64,000 nucleotides of DNA from contig OX336353.1 in assembly GCA_946902875.1 (NCBI GenBank), forward strand, positions 19,047,151 to 19,111,150, read 5' to 3'. This stretch comes from Nematopogon swammerdamellus. Its lineage: Eukaryota; Arthropoda; Insecta; Lepidoptera; Adelidae. The notes beneath the pieces were generated by a model. That model had not been told where the DNA came from. It worked only from the letters and a program-made list of their open reading frames with translations, and did not search any database. Made by a program: the position numbers and the translations under genes. Shown here in pieces: positions 32,281-41,890 of this stretch; within the stretch, counting starts at the first letter, position 1, and each line of letters starts with the position of its first letter.

Positions 32281-32553
32281 GGATTCCACGTTAAACTGTA
32301 GGTCCCTTCCCTACTTAACTTATACTAGATGGTAAGTTTTATCCCGCCCGGGTTGGTGCCACCACCGCACTGAATGAAACGTCGGTCGAGGAGACGGCTA
32401 TGTAAATAGTTCGTGTTTTCAGTCCAGTTCAGTGTAGCCGATATGAAATGAAGGGAAGCACTTACATGGCACCTAGTTCACCCGGTGTTATGGGCTGACA
32501 TCGCGGATGTTTGTAGGCGATGTAGCCAACCGTGTCAGCATCCACAAAAAAAA
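32281..32553 (+). mobile_element. S1 SINE, truncated at the B box
   Basis: Starts at GGATTCCACGTTAAACTGTA, the B-box remnant, and is complete to GTGTCAGCATCCACAAAAAA. Confidence 0.85.
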
Positions 32554-32796
32554 TTTTTTCTGTAACACGGTGGACTCGGAAAACCACTGAAAGAGCGAAT
32601 AAGCGGCGCAGCGAGTGCACTTTTTCAGTCTATCGAGGTGTATAGGAGGCAAATATAATTTTTCAAACGGCGAATACACGGTTGAGTGGAGTGGATTAAT
32701 CAAACCGTGTTGGCGAGGGAGAATTTTATATGTTGATACTATTATATTGATATATGCACACATGCATATGTTATTGATTACTGTACGTACCTCACT

Positions 32797-32903
32797 CTGT
32801 ACTGCGTGGTATCGCGAGGAGAGGCGTTTTTGGCTCTGTCGAATGTACCATTGGTCCCTCGACACAGCCACCTATGTTGGTTTACATGATAAAAAAAAAA
32901 TAG
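32797..32903 (+). mobile_element. LINE 3' UTR (TTACAT-tail family)
   Basis: ATCGCGAGGAGAGGCGTTTT, TGGCTCTGTCGAATGTACCA, TTGGTCCCTCGACACAGCCA and CCTATGTTGGTTTACATG, then a poly-A run. It is the same 3' UTR as at 14540-14650, without coding sequence. Confidence 0.75.
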
Positions 32904-33129
32904 AAAATGATATTTTTTTTGTGGTAACTTATTGCTCCAATAAACATTCAACAGTAATAAGTACATTAGAAAATTTACATAAGGTACAAATGCTGGCTTA
33001 TCCCTTACACAGATTTCTTACAGTCAATCTTTGGAAGTTTGAGATTCGATTAATATAGTGGAATGTATAAGTAGTTAGTAGCAAAAGAGTTGGTCAACTG
33101 AAGAAGAGAATTGAAGATAAAATAATAAT

Positions 33130-33245
33130 ACAAATACTTATTATTAATAGAATAGAATAGAATAGAATATCCTTTATTGTACTTCAATATAAATTTTACA
33201 AAAGGCGGGCTTATTACCTATGGCAATCTCTGCCAGTCAACCTTC
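33130..33245 (-). repeat. (GAATA)n and old retroelement tail
   Basis: (GAATA)n at 33149-33170, then CCTTTATTGTACTTCAATAT and AAAGGCGGGCTTATTACCTA to CTGCCAGTCAACC. The GGCGGGCTTATTACC motif is a recurrent 3'-tail signature in this window. 32975-33030 carries a more diverged copy. Confidence 0.5.
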
Positions 33246-33758
33246 TTAATTGAAAAACATAATACAAAGGTAGCAACAAAAGAAGAGAAAATGAAAGAAA
33301 CTTAATACTAACGAAAGTTAATTAATAAAAGTATACAATTAGTCATACATGTAAGTACATACTAGTATTTAAGTAATACACAGCTTAGGCCAGTCCTGTT
33401 CGTTTTATTAATTTATTTGTATGGTTTTAATTAACAAGGTTCAAAACATTTTTTAACTCTAATTTTGAATTAAGAAGGCTGAGAATACAACGATAATCGT
33501 AATACTATTCATTAATTCAAATAATAGTTTAAGGCAATTTAAACCATAAAGCAAAGTTGCAAGAGTTATATTCCAGCGAAGGCATTTTCCGAAAGATGAG
33601 GAAAACGCGCTAAATTTGAAAGTCCCGTGCGGTTTTCGATTAATTTGTTCCAGCACATATTTCACGAGGGCTCGGCGAATAAGGGTGGGAGTTGCGGTCG
33701 CGCTACCTGCCTCTCTGGATCGAATAATCGACATAAACAAATAACACAGGTATGAAAC

Positions 33759-34076
33759 GGTACCGTGTGGGCCCGGTACTTTAAAAGAATAGCCCCACTG
33801 CATCTCTCTCCGTGTATGTCGTAAAAAAGGCGACTAAGGGATATGACTCCCTTCTTATATTACTAGGTGGTAGGGTTTAACCCGCCCGGGTTGGTGCCAC
33901 CGCACTGAATGATAGGCCGGTCGAAACGGCTATGTACATAGTTTGTGTTTTCCGTCCAGTTCAGTGTAGCCGGCACGACCGATGGGAAGGCTGACGTGGC
34001 ACCAAGGTGTTATGGGCTAACATCGCGGATGTTGTAGGTGAAGTAGCCAACCGTGTCAGTTTCCATAAAAAAAAAA
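33759..34076 (+). mobile_element. S1 SINE, short-head form
   Basis: GGTACCGTGTGGGCCCGGTA head, CCCCACTGCATCTCTCTCCG, then the body from TAGGTGGTAGGGTTTAACCC to GTGTCAGTTTCCATAAAAAA. No tRNA/5S segment. A small deletion removes GTTCACCC. Confidence 0.87.
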
Positions 34077-34086
34077 TGAAAAGTAT

Positions 34087-34260
34087 CCATACGTGAGGCT
34101 ACGCCGTATGTCTGCCGATCTGTCTGTCTGTCTGTCTGTATGTCTATTCATCCGTCCGTCCGAAGGCTGTCTTTTGAACCGAAATAGGTAGCCGATAGAA
34201 ATTTTCACACAATATGTGTTATTATGGCGGATATGCCAAGAAATAATAATTTCAAATTTT
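34087..34260 (+). repeat. GGGTTCCGTA repeat, 5' half without start
   Basis: GTGAGGCTACGCCGTATGTC, a CTGT tract, GAACCGAAATAGGTAGCCGA and ATGTGTTATTATGGCGGATA. Confidence 0.7.
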
Positions 34261-34261
34261 A

Positions 34262-34385
34262 AAAAAACCCCCGACCCTTAAAAGGTCAAAAATAATTTCC
34301 GTTTACTCACTTAAAGGAGTCGGGGGACCGCTAAGTAAATAACCGCGCAGCTTTAAGCTTTTATATTTTATTTACTTAATCTTTC
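34262..34385 (-). repeat. Repeat with ACCCCCGACC end (copy 1)
   Basis: AAAAACCCCCGACCCTTAAA, AGGTCAAAAATAATTTCCGT, GTCGGGGGACCGCTAAGTAA and ACCGCGCAGCTTTAAGC. An inverted, diverged copy lies at 35405-35520. Confidence 0.55.
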
Positions 34386-34389
34386 TACA

Positions 34390-34680
34390 ATGCAAAATCT
34401 AATTCTCTGTGGCGCCATCTATTATTCAGTAGCGTGAATATGTACTAATAGATTCTTATCACATTTATTGTACGGGAGCACCCTTATTTTTTTACTTTTT
34501 GCTTTATTTATTATTTGCTGGCAAATCCGACAAAATAACATTATGTGTACATTTCAATCGGCTACTTATTACGGTTCAAACGATACAGCCCTAGGATGGG
34601 CGGACAGACAGACAGACAGACGGAGTAGGCTTAGTAATAGGCTTCCGTATGTATACGGAACCCTAAAAAAAACTGAACTG
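34390..34680 (-). repeat. GGGTTCCGTA repeat, 5' two thirds
   Basis: Reverse reading from GTGGCGCCATCTATTATTCA through TTCAATCGGCTACTTATTAC and a GACA tract to TATACGGAACCCTAAAAAAA. Confidence 0.8.
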
Positions 34681-35004
34681 AACTGAATAGGTACCTACTT
34701 GGATATACTTTTTTAAATTTTCTTTCATGATATAAATTTTAAAATGATTTTTTTTCTTTACCTTCAAGATAATTATGTGAGGCGGTCACCTGGGTAACCG
34801 CTACTGATACGTACCGGTAAAATGCGAGCGCAGTTCAAAAATGCAATACAGGCATGCCACAACATTTCCCAGAATGTTACCATAGATATTCCATTTCCAC
34901 TCCTAATAAATTGAATAAACCGAAATAAACCCGCGTATATCCTGGCAACATCTCCGATAGCGGTGGCATAGAGAAAACGATATGATAGAGCGATTGTAGT
35001 ATTT

Positions 35005-35200
35005 TTAACACCCGACGCAAAACTAAGTTTGACTCGTCCGTCTCTCTGTCTGTCTGTCTATCTGTCTGTCAGTATGTCTCTCTGTGTGTCTGTGGCATTG
35101 TAGCTCCCAATCCGATCGATCGATTTGTATGCGGTTTTTTTTATTAGAAAGCTGGTTTAACCGGGATATTTCTGAGATATGTTTGTAATGAAGTTATCAA
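35005..35200 (+). repeat. CCCGACGCAAAA-type repeat with CTGT tract
   Basis: ACACCCGACGCAAAACTAAG, a CTGT/CTCT tract, then GGCATTGTAGCTCCCAATCC and GATCGATCGATTTGTATGCG. A shorter relative starts TTCCCGACGCAAAAGTAGG at 52009. Confidence 0.5.
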
Positions 35201-35261
35201 AAAATTACGCCTCTTTAAAAAGCTAAATATAAAAAAACCCCTGAAAATAAACTTAAAATTA

Positions 35262-35520
35262 TAAAACTCCGAGCTGCACGGTCCCCTGTAACTAAATGGA
35301 AATTATTTTTGACTTTTTAAGGTGTCGGGGCTTCTTTTAGATAATTTCGTTTGGTTGCCACTATTAAAAAAAAAAAAGAAGAAGTATGATTTGAAAAGCT
35401 TGAAAATACCCGCGCAGCTCTTGACTTTTTATTATATTTTATTTACTTAGCGGCCCTCCTTTAAAGTAAGTAATTGGAAACAATTTTTTACTTTTTAACG
35501 GTCGGGCGTTTTTTTAATTT
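35262..35520 (+). repeat. ACCCCCGACC repeat (further copies)
   Basis: Two adjoining pieces: CTCCGAGCTGCACGGTCCCC to GACTTTTTAAGGTGTCGGGG (35262-35330), then CCCGCGCAGCTCTTGACTTT to TTTTAACGGTCGGGCG (35405-35512). The second is the inverse of 34262-34385. Confidence 0.5.
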
Positions 35521-35524
35521 ATAA

Positions 35525-35632
35525 TTTAACTTTTTATAGAAAGCACGACATGTGGCGCCGAGCAACGAATTAAAGCGCCGAGCCACCCATGGGTGTCTAA
35601 CGACGCCCACGGACATTCGGTCGTACGCGGGA
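35525..35632 (-). mobile_element. LINE 3' end (HGRR family)
   Basis: Reverse reading ends in the short 3' UTR GGCGCCACATGTCGTGCTTT and includes CGAATGTCCGTGGGCGTCGT and TAGACACCCATGGGTGGCTC. A 20-bp piece (GCGCCGAGCAACGAATTAAA) duplicates part of the UTR. Confidence 0.6.
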
Positions 35633-37172
35633 CTTTTTTTACTAGTACTAAAAACGTACCCTCTGAGCGCTTCCATCGTCGTTGTTCGGCGACCAAAAGA
35701 GAATCCTGCTTAGTATCGATTAGCCTAATCGTCGACGTTTATAGTCTTCCGGGCAGACGCCGGCCATATCGAGTGCTGATTTATAGAATTAAATTTGTCT
35801 AAATACAGCGTGTATAAATCACTGAGCCTGGAACGAGATTTCGGTTTGTTCCCTGTTTGCTTGAATTGTGTTTGCGGTCGAATGGTATATTTATGTTAAT
35901 AGCTAGGCCAATCTATGTTGCGCTCTTGTTAGAATTGGCTTAGGATTTTGTAACTTTGGATGTAGGCTTAGAATAACAATGAATGCTTATATTCCTAGAT
36001 TTAACTAAAGCGCTGATTATAGTGAAGTTGACTAGTGTACATGATCTAATAATTTTATTTTATTTATTTTATTTTATTTTCATCAGGTGATCAATAGCAT
36101 AAGGATACGCCATATTTAAAAAAAATAATTACAGAACCCTGGCCATTTACAGATTACCCTTAAGTTTAAATAGATAATATTTTTTAGATACAGTTTTGAG
36201 ATAAATTTTTTTAGATGCATATTTGCACAATGTTTATGAGGGTGTGTGTGTGTGTGTTTGTTATGGTGTGAGTGTGTAGGTATAATTATGTGCGTCCGAA
36301 AAACCAATTATTTTCCTATTTTGTAGGAGTACGTATTTCTACATGACCTTTCCTGTCCTAATGCCTACACTACTCTTGACTTTATTCTTCTTCACATTAT
36401 CCAAATGTTGACTAAAAGAAATCACTTATAACACGCCTTTGCACACGATTGTTCTGTATGTATGTTGTATTATTTGTTAATATTTTGGTTTAACAATAAA
36501 ATTATTTCTACGTATCCACAAAATGTCATAGAACAAAAGTGGATCAGTTTCAGTTGCAGAATCACCCATTTCGGATACCTATTATGTATTATAATAAAAT
36601 TATAAATCCACCGTTTAATACTGCAGAATGTATCATCATCATCACACATACGACCACAGTTTAAGGGTGAACATAGTTCAGATAAGGGTAGGATATAATT
36701 AACTCAAGAGATGCAAATGACTTGTTCGGGAACACAAAACAGTACATCATATTATTATACTAGGTCCCTCAAAACCCTGTAATTACTATTAGTTGGGTCC
36801 ACACAGGCTCCGCTCACCAAAGTTTGGGACACTACTCGAATATGTAAAACTCGGGCCATTATCCCCACCGGTGGGCAACGTGTTCCTGTTCATACGCGTT
36901 CACATGTAGACGAACGAATTCGTTATGAGATTAGCAAATCCATTCCAAGCAGTGCTGGGACTCATAGGATTCACTTCGCGTGAAGTTTTTTCTATCTCGT
37001 TCTCTCTTGCTTCACTACCACGCTCGCCATCTCGCTCTCACGCCTTCGTCAGCGAATCACTGCCGCCATTACATAGCTTTGCGAATGTGTGTGTGAGCGT
37101 TCGGCTTAAAACCCTGTGCCAGAAATTCATCTGATCGTCCATACCGTAGAGTAACATTGGCGGTCGTGGTCA
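35633..37172. other. Mostly unique DNA with simple repeats
   Basis: (TTTTA)n at 36045-36080 and (GT)n at 36241-36258. 36890-37140 is GC-richer with CGCT-rich words. No gene is recognised. Confidence 0.3.
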
Positions 37173-37245
37173 AAAAAATGGAGTGTGGAAAGCCCACCCG
37201 GCAGGTGGGACGAAGACATCAAGTACATCTGCGGAAATCAGTGGT
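37173..37245 (+). mobile_element. RTE-type LINE fragment
   Basis: AGTGTGGAAAGCCCACCCGG, CAGGTGGGACGAAGACATCA and AGTACATCTGCGGAAATCAG encode a PGRWDEDIK...NQW piece, equivalent to the GRPPARWxDD region near the RTE C-terminus. Confidence 0.6.
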
Positions 37246-37386
37246 AAAATACACTCATCTTAGTACAATAAAAACATTTTTAAAACAAAATTACAATGTT
37301 GGGAATAAACAGGCACGTCACTAAAGTCAACTTCATTGATGAAGTATAGGTAATTAGGCCTCTGAGCTGTAGTTGTCCCCTTTTAA

Positions 37387-37629
37387 GCGGCGGGTGGCCG
37401 AGTGGTATGGGCGTCGGCCTCTCTTGCGAGAGGTCCGATGTTCGAATCCAACCGGCGTGTACCAATGAGTTTTTTCTGATATGAAAAAATTTATGTGCAT
37501 ACCTGCACTGCTCCATGGTTCGGATGCCATGTAAAAATATTGGTCCATCGGATTGACTGGAGGAAATTGCCTAAGGCAATAAGCCCGCCCTTGCCACACA
37601 TTAAGTGGCATAAATATGACTATATTACA
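37387..37629 (+). mobile_element. tRNA-headed SINE related to S3, different tail
   Basis: The head GCGGCGGGTGGCCGAGTGGT (37387), GCGAGAGGTCCGATGTTCGA with B box GTTCGAATCC, then CCGGCGTGTACCAATGAG and TTTTTTCTGATATGAAAAAA as in S3. Beyond 37500 the body differs: ATGGTTCGGATGCCATGT, CCATCGGATTGACTGGAGGA, AATTGCCTAAGGCAATAAGC, CCGCCCTTGCCACAC. It looks like an S3 head joined to another element's tail. The minus-strand frame with WIRTSDL is a translation of the tRNA-like head. Confidence 0.72.
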
Positions 37630-38114
37630 ATTTTTTTTTTTTTTTTTTTTATGGAACCTGACACGGTTGGCTACATCACCTACAACATCCGTGATGTCAG
37701 CCCTTAACACAGGGTGAACTAGGTGCCATGTCAGTGCTTCCCTTCATTTCATGTCGGCTACACTAAACTGGACGGAAAACACGAACTATTTACATAGCCG
37801 TTTCGACCGACGTTTCGTTCAGTGTGGTGGTACCAACCCGGCCGGGATAAACCCTACCACCTAGTAAGGTAAGAAGGGAAGGGACCTACAGTTTAACGTG
37901 GAATCCGAACCACGGTCAGCCTCCAACGGTCGAGCGGTCACCCATCCAAACACTGACCGCGCTCAGCGTTGCTTAATAACAGTTGACTAACCAACCGCGC
38001 CACTGAGCTACCGAGGCTGACGAATTTTCTTATCCCTTAGTCGACTTTTACGACATGCGACGGGGAGAGATGCAGTGGGGCTATTCTTTTTAAGTACCGA
38101 CCCCACACGGTACA
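37630..38114 (-). mobile_element. S1 SINE, full length, type copy
   Basis: In minus order: GTACCGTGTGGGGTCGGTAC head (38114-38095), module CCCCACTGCATCTCTCCCCG, A box TAGCTCAGTGG (38010-38000), 5S-rRNA-like segment (37978-37931) with TTAAGCAACGCTGAGCGCGG and TTTGGATGGGTGACCGCT, B box GGTTCGGATTCC (37911-37900), a body of about 240 bp and a poly-A tail of about 20. S1 is thus a Pol III SINE with a chimeric tRNA/5S promoter. The 8-bp ATATTACA lies on both sides (37622-37629 and 38115-38122), a candidate target duplication. It differs from the copy at 48960 by roughly seven substitutions over 465 bp. Confidence 0.9.
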
Positions 38115-38384
38115 ATATTACACTATTAGGAGATAAAGCGACGAGCGACAGACAGCAAACAAACACCTCAATTTTGAAAAATGACTCGCTTCTTGGCCTC
38201 ATTTTTTTTACGCATTTATATTCGCGGTTACTAGTTAGTTAAATAGTATTCCGCAGTTATAGTTGACGTGCCGGCATTGCGAATTTACTTTTATTTTCAA
38301 CAGAACTTCACGCAAGCTAAAAGCTTAAAAGCTAGTTTCTACTATTAGTACAAGATCCATTTCTGAAAAGCCTTCAAATAACGG

Positions 38385-38858
38385 TTTCCGTGGGACATAG
38401 CTCGGCCATACCGACAACTGGTATGTACGTGTTCGGGCTGTTCTCCTGAAAACCATAAGTGCGGTAGTCACTTTCTAAAATAGTGGAGGGGGTAGTTATG
38501 ACGTCATAAAGATGGCGGCCGGGCCTGTCATTCTAGGCGGTATATCTCGATAGTTACTCGACCGATTTCCTTCATTAAGGTGTCAAAAAAAAGCTAATAG
38601 AATGAGGATTATTCGATCTCTTACAATAGTTTATGTTGAACTAATACGAAACTAAATATTTACAAAAAACTGACAATTCGAAAAAAAATATTTTTTAATT
38701 TTTTAAATAGCTCGGTAACCATCAGGATTTTGGAAATTTAGGTTATAATAAAGCGCATAGCTGTATTCAAGAGGATCATAGTGAACTTTAAATCATAACG
38801 ATAGAGTAATAAACAACGGAGCTACAGTCATTTAAGTGAGCGTTGGTAGCGTCAAGCT
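38385..38858 (+). repeat. Left 475-bp inverted repeat of a long-TIR element
   Basis: Begins TTTCCGTGGGACATAGCTCG and ends at GTTGGTAGCGTCAAGCT. The reverse complement lies at 41416-41890 with about 94% identity by eye. It contains TTATGACGTCATAAAGATGG and TATATCTCGATAGTTACTCG. No other copy was found in the window. Confidence 0.85.
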
Positions 38859-39790
38859 CAGCGCGGTAACGTAAGTACCTACTGTTGACGACTCGGCCGA
38901 CCGCAAATATACCAATACCGAAGATCACCATCCATTCATCCATTGAGATTTTCATATAATTTTTTTGTTTCTGAATTAGGACATATCTTTAAATATGTTA
39001 AGATACCTAGGTATGTAAGTTTTGAGTACCTAAGGTATGTAAAGACTTTCTGTACTAAATTTTATAATTTTTTTCGACAATTCTGTCTTTTTACCCGACG
39101 GCGACGTTAGGAGGAGTGTAATGTGTTAAGGTCTAAAGTGTGAATCTGTGTGTTTCTGTACATACATATATTACAGTTCGGAACTCTGCCCCAATTACTT
39201 CATAATGACTGGAAACGTGGCCATGTCTGTGCTATACTACATTGGTCGCGGTCCGGTCCCGCTCGCCGCGCCGCCGTCGCACTATTGGCCAAAGTGCCAC
39301 TTTTCGGTCATAAATCTGTATCTTCTAAACTAGAATACCTTCCTTGACAATTTTTTTATGGTATTACTTGAATAGTTAATCTTCAAAAAACAGTAACATT
39401 TGATTGCAAATAATATTTATTATTAATAAAAAAAAAATCCTAAAATATAAAATAATGTATTTCTAAACTATGAAAATAAGATAAAAAATTATTATGTTCA
39501 TTTACCAATAAAGTATCAACTTTTATATAATATAATAATAAAAACATTTTCGTACCTATAATTGTGATAAATAAATAATTAAACATTAAATATTAAACGC
39601 ATTAAATGCGCTTACAGGATAGCACCTGTTTTTTGCTTCCTGAATTTTATTATAAGAAGGGAAGACGATGGAGTACCTTTCCAATAAACAGGTTCACAAA
39701 TATTTTTATTGCACTTTAGTCAGATCTAAAGACACTAAAGCTTCATCGTCGTTGAATTGAAAAAAAATTGCAGAATTTCCTTTGATAATT

Positions 39791-40111
39791 TCATTGCAGT
39801 TTTTCTTGTTTTATTGAGTTGCGTACGACACGTATTATTTTAACATTGGAGGCTTCATCTTTTTCGCCAATTGAATTCACTCCTTTAATGTACTCGTATG
39901 AATGATAGACGTTGTCCAAACCAGATTCCCCAAAAAGTTTCACAGCTTTACGATTTTGTATACTCTCTGATGAAATTGCGTAGTCCTTGCAAGGTCGATC
40001 GGACAAAATGTAATGCTCCTTTAAATATTTTTTTGCACTTGAGATAATATGGTTCCATTTTTCAAGAATCACAGTGGATAGCTCACCTTTAGAATACTTG
40101 AAAGACGCCAT
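39791..40111 (-). CDS. Unidentified 106-codon ORF inside the long-TIR element
   Basis: ATG at 40111 and stop at 39791. The predicted product is hydrophilic, Lys- and Ser-rich (N-terminus MASFKYSKGELSTVILEKWN), with a motif GLDNVYHSYEYIKGV near residues 64-78 and a basic C-terminus. It has no signal peptide, membrane segment or known domain that I can name. About 85 bp past the stop, on the same strand, is AATAAA (near 39700), a possible poly-A signal. The balanced composition, unlike the AT-driven chance frames nearby, suggests real coding history. It could be a transposon accessory protein, a captured exon or chance. Confidence 0.35.
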   Translation of the reverse strand: MASFKYSKGELSTVILEKWNHIISSAKKYLKEHYILSDRPCKDYAISSESIQNRKAVKLFGESGLDNVYHSYEYIKGVNSIGEKDEASNVKIIRVVRNSIKQEKLQ

Positions 40112-40473
40112 ATAGTTTCAGAAACACTACACTGCACTCATCTGGCACGAATATTCAGGCAGTACAGTGTGTACATGTACCACCCCTCACAGAATGGCTT
40201 ATATTCGTACGAAAAAAATGTGGCGTGTGTAATATCTCCTTACACTCTGTGGTTCAGAAATGGTGTGCAAAACATAAATAACACAAAACGCACCTGGTGT
40301 AAGTACATATATAATCATATCATAGTTTTAACCGCAATTGTTTCCGTTACGAAGTAGCTATACCTACCGTGAGAATGCTGAGGTTGTAGTGTATTTTCTT
40401 TGCATAATTTATACATTCAGTCTCTTAAATCAGTACTCTTAAGTTAACTTTTCAAATAAAATCATTTAAAATC

Positions 40474-40828
40474 AGCCTGGGTAGCTCAGTGGTGCGGTCG
40501 GTGTTAAGACGAGACGGAAGTTACCTTTCTCCATACTCCATACAAAATCGTCTTTCGGCATTTATGTTATCTCGCCCCCTTAACCTTATCCGATTATAAA
40601 ATTTTTTTTATTAGGTAGGGCTTATCCCGTCCGAGTTGGTACCACCGCACTGAATGAAACGTCGGTCGAAACCGCTATGTAAATAGTTCGTGTTTTCCGT
40701 CCAGTTCAGTGTAGCCGACATGAAATGAAGGGAAGAATTGACATGGCACCTAGTTCACACGGTGTTATGGGCTGACATCACGGATGTTGTAAGAGGTGTA
40801 GCCAACCGTGTCAGTTTCCATAAAAAAA
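40474..40828 (+). mobile_element. S1 SINE with the promoter core replaced
   Basis: Starts CAGCCTGGGTAGCTCAGTGG (A box) and breaks off at GCGGTCGGTG. About 115 bp of other sequence (GAGACGGAAGTTACC ... TTATCCGATTATAAA) replaces the 5S part and B box. The body resumes at TTAGGTAGGGCTTATCCCGT and runs to the poly-A tail. It lies inside the long-TIR element, so it postdates that element or was carried with it. Confidence 0.82.
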
Positions 40829-41415
40829 TAATAAAATAAAATTAAAAAAAAATCATTCACGCGAACGCTCCAAGCGTGCGAACAGCGCGCATATTTTTTT
40901 AATTTTCGTGCCAATTTCCAGAGTTTTGCAGAAAGTTGTTTATTGATTCTAAATAAACAGTGTACTGGCTATATAAAACCATTATAATATTCACCCGGAC
41001 AGACCCTGATACCATTTGAAAGCTTAGATGAAAATTGTAGTTTTAGATACATTTCGCGTTTTCGTTAGTGCTTTAAATAAGGAATGATATCTTTAAAAAA
41101 CCCAACACAGTTACCTAAAATGCTTTTCGAATATGTATGGGTTTCTATATGTTTACTTAAGTATTTTTGAGAAAAATATACATAAAATATATGCGCTCCT
41201 TAATATGCGGATGTTTGCGCAAATAATTTGTTCAACTTTCAAGCGTCATATAACTGAGGAAATTCAACTAAAATCTAAAATATGTACGTATTAAACAAGT
41301 ACATTTCATGGCCTATCGAACCAACTCATTACCCCAGGTGGTATGTTGCCAAAACCGTCAGTTGCTTGTATGGGGGCTGTCCATAGTGCGTCGCCGCGCG
41401 CCCGACCGCTACAGC

Positions 41416-41890
41416 CAGCTTGGCGCTACCAACGATCACTTAAATGACTGTAGCTCCGTTGTTTATATCTCAATCGTTATGATTTAAAGATCATTATAAT
41501 CGTCTTGAATATAGCTATGCGTTTTATTATAACCAAAATTTCCAAAATCCTGATGGTTACCGAGCTATTTTAAAAATAAAAAAAATATTTTTTCCGAAAT
41601 GTCGGTTTTTTGTAAATATTTAGTTTCGTATTAGTTTAACATAAACTATAGTAAGAGATCGAATAATCCTCATTCTATTAGCTTTTTTTTGACACCTTAA
41701 TGAAGGAAATCGGTCGAGTAACTATCGAGATATACCGCCTAGAATGACAGGCCCGGCCGCCATCTTTATGACGTCATAACTATCCCCTCCACTATTTTAG
41801 AAAGTGACTACCGCACTTATGGTATTCAGGAGAACAGCCCGAACACGTACATACCAGTAGTTGGTATGGCCGAGGTATGTCCCACGGAAA
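41416..41890 (-). repeat. Right 475-bp inverted repeat of the long-TIR element
   Basis: Inverse of 38385-38858, ending CCGAGGTATGTCCCACGGAAA. Arm lengths differ by one base. No convincing target-site duplication was found directly outside either arm. Confidence 0.85.

Larger units (their letters stand above)
38859..41415. mobile_element. Interior of the long-TIR element
   Basis: 2557 bp between the inverted repeats. It holds an unidentified 106-codon ORF on the minus strand (39791-40111), AT-rich sequence (39350-39600), an interrupted S1 SINE (40474-40828) and otherwise unassigned DNA. No transposase motif was recognised. It is either a non-autonomous or degenerate DNA transposon, or DNA trapped between two inverted copies of a 475-bp repeat. 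Confidence 0.5.

Noticed and set aside
32615..33058. 147-codon plus ORF and overlapping minus ORF
   Set aside because: They span the LINE 3' UTR and flanking S1 tail; translation of repeats.
37387..37460. A tRNA-Leu/Ser gene
   Set aside because: A and B boxes are present, but the arms do not fold into a full cloverleaf and the sequence is the head of a multi-copy SINE; the same applies to 229-302 and 23264-23339.
37931..37978. A 5S rRNA gene fragment in its own right
   Set aside because: The 5S-like stretch recurs at the same place in several S1 copies, so it is part of the SINE.
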